Below, one piece after another: positions 1 through 6,189 of a DNA stretch of 12,332 bases; position 1 is the first letter of the stretch; every line of letters begins with the position of its first letter. The position numbers and the translations under genes were made by a program. The notes under the pieces are model-generated. The model made no database searches, was not told the origin of the DNA, and saw only the letters and a list, made by a program, of their open reading frames with translations. Origin of the DNA: Alphaproteobacteria bacterium (lineage in GTDB: Bacteria > Pseudomonadota > Alphaproteobacteria > UBA828). The stretch covers positions 3,888-16,219 of the forward strand of contig JAPYQV010000014.1 of the NCBI GenBank assembly GCA_029937205.1, written 5' to 3'.

Positions 1-1
1 A

Positions 2-1351
2 GATAGAGACGAGCGGGAGGAAAACGCGATCGGCATCGATAGCAATTCCCTGGCTGCGCGTGACGCCAATACCATTGCGCAAATTCAGACATTGCGTTTC
101 AACCCGCTTGCGGCAACTGGCGGCAGCGGCTCCTATCTGCTCGAGGAAGACGGCCGGCGGGTGCTTGACCTCTCCGCCTCGGCCACTGCCGCCAGCCTCG
201 GTTATGGCCATCCGGCAGTGGTCGATGCCATCACCAAAGCGGCAAGCGATATGGCCGGCGCCAGCCTGTTGATGATCCCGAATGAGCCGGCGACGGCACT
301 TGCCGAGAGCCTGTTGGCGGCAACGCCGGGCACAGGCGAGCGCCGCGTCTGGTTCGGCCACTCGGGTTCGGATGCCAATGATGCTGCCATGCGTGTGGCT
401 TCGGCAGCTACCGGGCGCGGCCGCTTTATCTCCTTTATCGGCTCCTATCACGGCTGTCTCGCCGGCTCCATGAGCATTTCGGGCCACACCGCCATGACCC
501 ACAGCCTGCCGCGCCCGGGCCTGGTTCTGTTGCCCTATCCGGACGCCTACCGGGCGAAATTCTCAGCCGACGATGTACTCGCCCTGCTCGACTATCAATT
601 CGAGACAACCTGTCCGCCCGAGCAGGTGGCGGCGATATTTATCGAGCCGATTCTCTCCGATGGCGGACTCATCGTGCCGCCTGACGGTTTTCTAAAAGCG
701 CTGCAAGAGCGCTGCCGCAAGCACGGCATTCTCGTGGTGCTGGACGAGGTCAAGGTTGGGCTCGGGCGTTCGGGCAAACTACACGCCTACCAACATGACG
801 GTCTCGAACCCGACATGATCGTGTTCGGCAAGGGTCTCGGCGGCGGATTGCCGATTTCGGCGATCATCGGCCCGGCCGCCATTCTGGATCACGCGCCGGC
901 ATTCGCCATGCAAACCACGGCGGGCAATCCGGTCTGCACGGCGGCTGGCCAGGCGGTGCTCGACACCATCATTGGCGAAAATCTAGCGGCCCATGCAGCG
1001 GCCATGGGTGCAAAGCTGAGCGCCGGATTTGCCGAGCTGGCGGAGCGTCACGAAATCATTGGCGATGTGCGCGGGCGTGGCCTCGCGCTCGGCGTGGACC
1101 TGGTTACCTCGCGTGAGACGCGTGCGCCGGTGGCCGCGGTGACAACCGCAAAAGTGATCTACCGCGCCTATGAATTGGGCGCAAATTTTCTCTATGTGGG
1201 CCTCGCCGCCAATGTGCTGGAAATCACGCCGCCGCTTAATGTGAGCGCGGCGGAGATTGAAGAAGGGCTCGATATTATCGATCGCGCATTGGCCGATGTT
1301 GCGCGCGGAATCGTCTCGGACGCAAGCGTCCAGGCATTCATGAATTGGTGA
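2..1351 (+). CDS. Class III (PLP-dependent) aminotransferase, 5' end outside or ambiguous
   Basis: This enzyme would move an amino group from an amine or omega-amino acid to a keto acid, using PLP in the cytoplasm. Numbering residues from the TTG at 92, visible features are a family-type N-terminus (RFNPLAATGGSGSYLLEEDG), the phosphate-binding stretch GHSGSDANDAAM (about 88-99), SYHG, the PLP-ring aspartate D218 in LDEVKVGLGRSG, and the Schiff-base lysine K247 in VFGKGLGGG (codon 830-832). The frame is open to the left edge and the upstream translation (NSLAARDANTIAQIQT) also looks like family N-terminus, so the TTG at 92, which has no ribosome site, is probably internal. No ATG or GTG lies in frame upstream within the window. 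It precedes the ABC importer by 225 bp on the same strand, so a link to the imported substrate is plausible but unproven. The substrate is unknown; GABA, putrescine or beta-alanine-type amines are typical for the family. Confidence 0.9.
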   Translation, partial: DRDEREENAIGIDSNSLAARDANTIAQIQTLRFNPLAATGGSGSYLLEEDGRRVLDLSASATAASLGYGHPAVVDAITKAASDMAGASLLMIPNEPATALAESLLAATPGTGERRVWFGHSGSDANDAAMRVASAATGRGRFISFIGSYHGCLAGSMSISGHTAMTHSLPRPGLVLLPYPDAYRAKFSADDVLALLDYQFETTCPPEQVAAIFIEPILSDGGLIVPPDGFLKALQERCRKHGILVVLDEVKVGLGRSGKLHAYQHDGLEPDMIVFGKGLGGGLPISAIIGPAAILDHAPAFAMQTTAGNPVCTAAGQAVLDTIIGENLAAHAAAMGAKLSAGFAELAERHEIIGDVRGRGLALGVDLVTSRETRAPVAAVTTAKVIYRAYELGANFLYVGLAANVLEITPPLNVSAAEIEEGLDIIDRALADVARGIVSDASVQAFMNW

Positions 1352-1576
1352 AGAGAAAGACGACAGAGGATACCTATTCTTGATTACAGAAATCAGCGTG
1401 TGCAAAGCGGGCATTTATGCTTCAATCCGCGGCAGAACTCAGGCGACCGCTGCAGGAAAGAGAATTTGTGCCACACGCATGAAAACAAAAGACTGAAAAG
1501 GTCCGCACCTTAAACCAAGCGCAAAGCCGAAATAAGTCATTGGAACAACAAATCAACGAAGCCACAGGAGGCTAAA

Positions 1577-2773
1577 ATGGAGAACGAAAAACTACTCAAA
1601 CAAATGGTCAATCATGACCCGATACGGGGCGCCGGAATGACCCGACGTAACGTGCTGAAGGGCATGGGCGCGGGTGCCGCTGTACTGGGCGCCGGGATGA
1701 CATTGCCCAAGCATTTGGCCGCAGCCGAGCGCGACCTGGCCATGCTCACCTGGGACGGCTATGTCGATCCGCGCGTGCTCGACGGCTTTACCGACCAGTA
1801 CGGCTCGGACATAAAATACGAATTGCACACATCCGATCCGGATTCGGTCAACAAGCTGCGTGCCGGCCAAACCGAGATTTGGGACATTATCAATCTCAAC
1901 AATCCCTGGGCGCGCGAGATCATGTGGCCGGATAATCTCATCGTTGAGCTCGACCGGGCGCGCTTCGAGCCCTATTTCGACAAGATGCTGCCGATGTTCA
2001 AGCCACCCTACAAATGGGCCATGAGCGTGGACGGACAGCACTTGCTCGGCGTCTGCCAACGCGTGGATACATTCGATTTCGTCGTCAACACCGACGTCAT
2101 TTCGGCTTCCATGGCGACCAACGAAGGCTGGGATATGTTCAACAATCCCGACATGAAGGGCCGCTACGGCATTCTCGCCTACGACAATTGGAACATCATG
2201 CACATGTGCATGGGCGCCGGTCTCCATCCCTTCAAGATGAAAACCGATGCGCAAGTGGCTAAATTCGAGGAAACCGCACGGGCCTGGATTAATGGCGCCA
2301 AAATGATTTCTGACGATTTCGTCGGCATCAATTTGGCCTTGATCAACGGCGAAATCGATTTGTATTTCGGCGGCGGCACCTACACCGTCTCGGCGGCACG
2401 CTTGGATGGCCTCGACAATCTCTATGCCATCACGCCAGAGAGCGGACCTGCCGACGGCAAGGGCGGCATCAACTGGATTGAATTGAATTCGGTGGTCAAC
2501 AATCCGAATCTCCATTCCCAGGCGTTCGATTGGATGGAGTATATTTTGCAACCGGATACATCTTACTATGTCGGCACCGCCGGCGGCTTCCTGCTGCCGG
2601 TCGGCCAATTGTCCGATCCGGAAGTGCTGGCCAAATTCTCCAAGGAAGAGCTCAATTCCTTCCAGTGGGATGAATTCGATTACCGCATCGAGCATGCGGT
2701 CGAATATGACGTGGTGCCTGACTATAACCGGCTCTACGACATCTACACGGCGGCGCTGCGGGAAAAAACTTAA
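1577..2773 (+). CDS. Periplasmic substrate-binding protein of a polyamine-type (PotD/PotF-like) ABC importer
   Basis: This 398-aa protein should capture a small cationic or amide solute in the periplasm and deliver it to the permeases encoded downstream. Residues 22-50 form a twin-arginine signal: TRRNVLKG (R23, R24), a glycine/alanine-rich hydrophobic stretch, and an AAA site near 48-50. The mature start (AMLTWDGYVDPRVLDGFTDQYG) matches the opening strand of PotD/PotF-type proteins, and later GVCQRVDTFDFVVNTDV occupies the place of the usual GVPYMWGT...YN segment. That pocket-side segment is divergent, so the ligand may not be a plain polyamine. The ATG at 1577 is chosen because a perfect AGGAGG (1566-1571) lies 5 bases upstream; M21 is less well placed. 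The 225-bp leader (1352-1576) shows no convincing promoter, terminator or riboswitch. Family certain, ligand unknown. Confidence 0.9.
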   Translation: MENEKLLKQMVNHDPIRGAGMTRRNVLKGMGAGAAVLGAGMTLPKHLAAAERDLAMLTWDGYVDPRVLDGFTDQYGSDIKYELHTSDPDSVNKLRAGQTEIWDIINLNNPWAREIMWPDNLIVELDRARFEPYFDKMLPMFKPPYKWAMSVDGQHLLGVCQRVDTFDFVVNTDVISASMATNEGWDMFNNPDMKGRYGILAYDNWNIMHMCMGAGLHPFKMKTDAQVAKFEETARAWINGAKMISDDFVGINLALINGEIDLYFGGGTYTVSAARLDGLDNLYAITPESGPADGKGGINWIELNSVVNNPNLHSQAFDWMEYILQPDTSYYVGTAGGFLLPVGQLSDPEVLAKFSKEELNSFQWDEFDYRIEHAVEYDVVPDYNRLYDIYTAALREKT

Positions 2774-2811
2774 CTTCCGAAGGCCAAGAGTTGGTGATTG
2801 GAATAAAGTGA

Positions 2812-2844
2812 TGAGCCGCGCGGATATAATGTCCGCGCGGCTCA
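2812..2844 (+). repeat. Perfect 13-bp intercistronic hairpin between the binding-protein and ATPase genes
   Basis: TGAGCCGCGCGGA (2812-2824) and TCCGCGCGGCTCA (2832-2844) are exact reverse complements separated by a 7-base loop (TATAATG). The stem is very GC-rich, but no T-run follows on either strand, so it is not a canonical intrinsic terminator. It starts 38 bp after the binding-protein stop. Hairpins here in import operons commonly protect the upstream mRNA or partly attenuate transcription so that the binding protein is made in excess; that role is inferred. The TATAAT in the loop looks like a -10 box but has no convincing -35 partner. Confidence 0.85.
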
Positions 2845-2943
2845 ATTCCCCGCATCAATTGAATAATTTAATAATATACTGCGCGGATGTGCCGGTCGTC
2901 TTGGCCATCCGCAATCATGACATCATGATCGGGAGCTGAGCAC

Positions 2944-4011
2944 ATGGGCGACGTCGCCCCTATTCTTGAAATTAAAAATATCACAAAGCAATTCGGCAAA
3001 CTTTTAGCCGTCAACAATGTGTCGCTTGACGTCATCGACGGCGAATTCTTCACCATTGTCGGACCCTCTGGCAGCGGCAAGACAACATTGCTGCGCATGT
3101 TGGCGGGATTGGAAAAACCAAGTGGCGGCGATATCATATTGCGCGGCAACCGGGTCAATGATGTGCCAGCCAACAAGCGTCCCACCTGCATGGTGTTTCA
3201 GTCCCTGGCGCTGTTTAACCACCGCACTGTCGGACAAAACATCGAATTTTCGCTCAAGATGCGCGGCGTCTCGCGCGCCGATCGGCGCATCCGCGCCACG
3301 GAATTGATGAAAATCGTGCGCCTGCCGGAAGATTATTACGGCAAAGGCGTTACCAAATGCTCCGGCGGCGAACGCCAACGTGTGGCCCTCGCCCGCGCGC
3401 TTGCTTCCGACCCGGACATCATGTTCTTCGACGAGCCGCTCTCCGCTATCGACTACCAACTGCGCAAACATCTCGAAGTGGAATTGAAGGACCTGCACCG
3501 GGAAACCGGCAAGACCTTCATGTACATCACCCATTCGCTCGAGGAAGCGATGGTGATGAGCGACCGCATCGGCATCATGCAGGCCGGCCATTTGATCCAG
3601 GTTGGCACGCCCGACGAAATTTATACCCGCCCGCTCAACAAATTCGTTTCCGAGTTCATGGGCGAGGTTAATACGCTGAGTATACGGCGCACGTCGCCAG
3701 GCAAATTTGAGTGCGACGAGCTCGGCGCACAGTTCGCGGGACCGGCGGATACCGGTGGTTCGGAAACCGGCTATCTTGTCATCCGCCCAGAATCCATGCG
3801 CTTTCTAAGCGACCCGTCGGAAGCGGAAAATCATGTCAAAGGCACGCTCTTCAACGAGTATGCCATGGGCTCCCGGGTGCAGTATCACGTGCGCGCCGGC
3901 GGCTATATGCTGGTGGTGGAAAAGCTTCGCGAACAAGCCTATCAAGGCAGCATCGATGACGACGTGCTCGTTGGCTGGGACGTCAAGGACAGTGTTTTGG
4001 TAAGCGACTGA
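2944..4011 (+). CDS. ABC transporter ATP-binding protein (PotA-like)
   Basis: This 355-aa cytoplasmic ATPase powers the importer. In order: Walker A GPSGSGKTT (40-48), a Q-loop in VFQSLALF, signature CSGGERQRVALARAL (from 139), Walker B IMFFDEP (D163, E164), D-loop SAID, and H-loop histidine H197 in YITHS. Residues from about 240 to 355 form the regulatory TOBE-like domain usual for the MalK/PotA/FbpC group. The signature reads CSGGE in place of the common LSGGQ. The ATG has GGGAG (2931-2935) 8 bases upstream. Its TGA is followed by a single base and then the ATG of the first permease, so the two are probably translationally coupled. Family certain; substrate follows the operon and is not shown by this subunit. 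Confidence 0.93.
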   Translation: MGDVAPILEIKNITKQFGKLLAVNNVSLDVIDGEFFTIVGPSGSGKTTLLRMLAGLEKPSGGDIILRGNRVNDVPANKRPTCMVFQSLALFNHRTVGQNIEFSLKMRGVSRADRRIRATELMKIVRLPEDYYGKGVTKCSGGERQRVALARALASDPDIMFFDEPLSAIDYQLRKHLEVELKDLHRETGKTFMYITHSLEEAMVMSDRIGIMQAGHLIQVGTPDEIYTRPLNKFVSEFMGEVNTLSIRRTSPGKFECDELGAQFAGPADTGGSETGYLVIRPESMRFLSDPSEAENHVKGTLFNEYAMGSRVQYHVRAGGYMLVVEKLREQAYQGSIDDDVLVGWDVKDSVLVSD

Positions 4012-4012
4012 G

Positions 4013-4930
4013 ATGGCGACGATTATAGACAAATCACCACCGCCAGCGCTGCCGCAACCCACCACTCTGCAATCTATCGGCCTGTGGCTGCGCCAGCCCG
4101 GCTTCCTCACCGCGACTCCGATCCTCCTGTTGTTTCTGGCCGGCTTTGTTGGCCCGCTGGTTATCGTGCTCGGCTTCAGCTTCCTGCCCGAACGCACCTT
4201 CGGCTTTCATGGCGAATGGACGGTTGATAATTACGTCCACATCCTCACAGAGAGTTATTACATCTCCTTCGTGTGGTCGTTCGGCCTCGCCACGGCGACG
4301 GTGACGTGCTGCCTGTTGATCTCCTATCCGGTGTCGTATGGCCTGGCCAAAGTATTTGGCCGTTGGACAGCGCCGATTATGCTGCTCCTGGTGATTCCGC
4401 TCTTCGTCTCCGAAAATGTGCGCCTGTTCGGTTGGTATTTGCTGCTCCTGAAGGGCGGCGGCATTTTCGCCGGAACCACCAATTATCTGTTTGGCCTCGA
4501 TACCGGGACGCTGCTCTATTCAAACGGCACCACTCTGATGGGCATGGTCTATGTCTATTTGCCCTACACCTTGTTCCCGACCACCCTCGGCCTTTCTCTG
4601 GTGCCCAAGGACCAGGTTGACGCCGCCGGCGACCTCGGCGCCAATCGCTGGCAGGTCTTCCGCGAGGTCGAACTGCCGATCGCCATGCCCGGTATCCTGA
4701 TCGGCTCGCTGTTGACATTCGTGCTCGCCGTCGGCGCCATTTCGGAGGCCAAGGTGCTCGGCGGCGCCAATACCGTCGTCATCTCCCATGCCATCCAGCA
4801 TGAATTTACCTATGCGCAGAACTGGCCGTTGGGTTCCTCGATATCGATGTTTGCCATCGCCATCACCGGCATTCTGGTGATTTATGTGATGGGTCGCCTC
4901 GACCTCGACAGATTGTTGGGGAGGCGCTGA
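4013..4930 (+). CDS. ABC transporter permease, PotB-like (first permease)
   Basis: This 305-aa inner-membrane protein forms half of the import channel. About six hydrophobic segments can be seen (roughly residues 31-57, 86-112, 119-145, 172-196, 226-250 and 274-294). The cytoplasmic EAA coupling loop that docks on the ATPase reads DAAGDLGANRWQVFREVELP from residue 203. It starts one base after the ATPase stop with no good ribosome site, consistent with coupled translation, and ends two bases before the second permease. Length and layout fit the PotB/HisM-type family. What passes through it cannot be deduced. Confidence 0.92.
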   Translation: MATIIDKSPPPALPQPTTLQSIGLWLRQPGFLTATPILLLFLAGFVGPLVIVLGFSFLPERTFGFHGEWTVDNYVHILTESYYISFVWSFGLATATVTCCLLISYPVSYGLAKVFGRWTAPIMLLLVIPLFVSENVRLFGWYLLLLKGGGIFAGTTNYLFGLDTGTLLYSNGTTLMGMVYVYLPYTLFPTTLGLSLVPKDQVDAAGDLGANRWQVFREVELPIAMPGILIGSLLTFVLAVGAISEAKVLGGANTVVISHAIQHEFTYAQNWPLGSSISMFAIAITGILVIYVMGRLDLDRLLGRR

Positions 4931-4932
4931 CC

Positions 4933-5742
4933 ATGGAGAGCCGAAGCAAATGCTGGACCCATGCGCTGATCGGCGTTTGGACCGGAGTCGTATTACTGTT
5001 TTTCTTTGTTCCCATCGCCGCGGTCATCATTTCGTCGTTCGGAAAGTCGCGCTATTTCCGCTTCCCGGTCAAATCTTGGAGCATGAAATGGTACGACCAA
5101 ACGATCAACGCCAATTTGACCGAAAACCTTCACCTGACTTCGCTTTATGTCGCTGGCTGCGTCGCCGCGATTGCCTTGGTGCTGGGCTTTTTCGGCGCCC
5201 TCGCCTTCGCCCGTTATGATTGGAAGGGGCGCATTTTCTATCAGCGCCTGATCATGCTGCCGATCTTCTTTCCCCAGGCCGTGCTCGGCCTCGCCCTTCT
5301 CCTATGGTTCACCTATATCGGCGTGCTGCCGACCTGGGAGGCGGCCGTCTTTGCCCATCTGGTGTGGATTGCGCCGATCGTCACACTGGTTATCTCGATC
5401 CAGGTTTACGGCTTCGATGTCAGCCAGGAAGAGGCGGCATATGATCTCGGCGCCAACCGTTGGCAGGTTTTCTGCGAAGTCACCATGCCGGCGCTGGCGC
5501 CCGGACTCTTTTCCGGCGGGCTCTTCGCCTTCCTGCTGTCATGGGGCAATTTCTCGCTCTCAACCTACACAACAGGTGCCGACAGCACCGTGACAGAATG
5601 GCTCTACACCAAGATGAGCAGCGGCTACACGCCGATGATTCCGACCATGGGCGCGTTCTCTGTTTATGGCTCCGTGATCATTCTCTTCATGGGCTATATT
5701 TTCCTCATCACGCAGCGGAAACGGGCGGCAAAACGCGCCTGA
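4933..5742 (+). CDS. ABC transporter permease, PotC-like (second permease)
   Basis: This 269-aa inner-membrane protein completes the permease pair. About six hydrophobic segments lie near residues 11-36, 68-93, 104-128, 136-158, 188-212 and 237-260. The EAA loop EEAAYDLGANRWQVFCEVTMP (from residue 166) parallels that of the first permease, as expected for a PotB/PotC heterodimer. A GGGGAGG ribosome site (4918-4924) lies inside the end of the preceding gene, 8 bases before the ATG. The next gene begins 80 bp further on, on the same strand, with no terminator between, so the importer is probably co-transcribed with the dimethylformamidase-like genes. Confidence 0.92.
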   Translation: MESRSKCWTHALIGVWTGVVLLFFFVPIAAVIISSFGKSRYFRFPVKSWSMKWYDQTINANLTENLHLTSLYVAGCVAAIALVLGFFGALAFARYDWKGRIFYQRLIMLPIFFPQAVLGLALLLWFTYIGVLPTWEAAVFAHLVWIAPIVTLVISIQVYGFDVSQEEAAYDLGANRWQVFCEVTMPALAPGLFSGGLFAFLLSWGNFSLSTYTTGADSTVTEWLYTKMSSGYTPMIPTMGAFSVYGSVIILFMGYIFLITQRKRAAKRA

Positions 5743-5822
5743 GGAGTCTGGTAGTATCCGGGTTATTTCTAATGCTATGCTGATCGGCGAAATAAGCCGT
5801 AAAAGAAACGGGAGACGAAAAT

Positions 5823-6113
5823 ATGCCTAGCGAAGCAGAAAGCCGCGCGATTGAGGAATTCCGCAAGACACCCATCGGCCACCACAGCACCGATTTGCAA
5901 GTGATTCTCAATGAGCTTCGCGCGCTGCCCATGGAAGACAAACATTGCCTGGTTTGCACCAAGGCCAACCGGGAATGGCAACTGGCCAAAACCACCGGCG
6001 TCCGCGGCAAGCCGATCAAAATGCTGAGCAAGAAATTCACAAATCTCGAAGACGCCGAATGGTACGTATTCAAGCAGCGCTGGAAGCAGCTCAGAGGCGA
6101 GACCCTGCGTTAG
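5823..6113 (+). CDS. Small subunit of a dimethylformamidase-like amidohydrolase (DmfA1-like, short form)
   Basis: This 96-aa charged soluble protein has no signal peptide or membrane segment. The central and C-terminal parts (TPIGHHSTDLQVILNELRAL, then ANREWQLAKTTG, then a helix KKFTNLEDAEWYVFKQRWKQLR) follow the layout I recall for the light chain of N,N-dimethylformamidase, which packs against the large subunit. The gene lies 76 bp before the large-subunit gene, the order known for dmfA1-dmfA2. Known light chains are about 130 aa, so some 35 N-terminal residues are absent. An in-frame stop at 5793-5795 rules out an upstream extension. The ATG has GGGAGA 8 bases upstream. It has two cysteines (C42, C45) in a CLVC pair. 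Assignment rests on gene context and recalled similarity, not a search. Confidence 0.7.
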   Translation: MPSEAESRAIEEFRKTPIGHHSTDLQVILNELRALPMEDKHCLVCTKANREWQLAKTTGVRGKPIKMLSKKFTNLEDAEWYVFKQRWKQLRGETLR

Positions 6114-6146
6114 CGCTTTTTCCGACCACATTACAAATATAACGGT

Positions 6147-6162
6147 GCCCCCCAGGCGGGGC
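6147..6162 (+). other. Short GC-rich inverted repeat between the two enzyme-subunit genes
   Basis: GCCCC (6147-6151) and GGGGC (6158-6162) can pair around a 6-base loop in the 76-bp gap between the subunit genes. It could tune the subunit ratio, but a 5-bp stem in GC-rich DNA can easily arise by chance. Confidence 0.3.
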
Positions 6163-6173
6163 CTGCAATCGTC

Positions 6174-6179
6174 AGGGGA
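6174..6179 (+). promoter_or_regulatory. Ribosome binding site that fixes the large-subunit start
   Basis: AGGGGA lies 10 bases before the ATG at 6190, which is followed by a second ATG at 6193. The alternative GTG at 6145 has no such site upstream, so 6190 is preferred. Confidence 0.6.
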
Positions 6180-6189
6180 CGAAATCACT

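Noticed and set aside
983..1414. A 143-codon - strand frame over the aminotransferase 3' end
   Set aside because: Antisense to conserved aminotransferase sequence, without domain or ribosome site.
1498..1511. AAGGT-CCGC-ACCTT inverted repeat in the binding-protein leader
   Set aside because: A 5-bp stem with 4-base centre; it does not match the FadR-type spacing and is short enough to be chance.
2826..2831. Loop TATAAT as a promoter -10 box for the ATPase gene
   Set aside because: It sits in a perfect hairpin loop and no -35-like hexamer lies at 16-18 bases upstream.
1592..2845. A 417-codon open frame on the - strand opposite the binding-protein gene
   Set aside because: It is the antisense shadow of a gene with a clear Tat signal and family match; its translation is His/Arg/Ile-rich with no recognisable domain and no ribosome site.
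5743..5822. Possible separate promoter for the amidohydrolase genes
   Set aside because: TATGCT resembles a -10 box but no matching -35 was seen and no terminator follows the permease; co-transcription is simpler.
5950..5961. TGGT-TTGC-ACCA palindrome inside the small-subunit gene
   Set aside because: Spacer is 4 bases, the outer bases do not pair, and the site is within a coding region.
6145..6189. GTG start giving the large subunit 15 extra residues
   Set aside because: No ribosome site precedes it and the added residues overlap an inverted repeat; the ATG at 6190 has AGGGGA at fair spacing.
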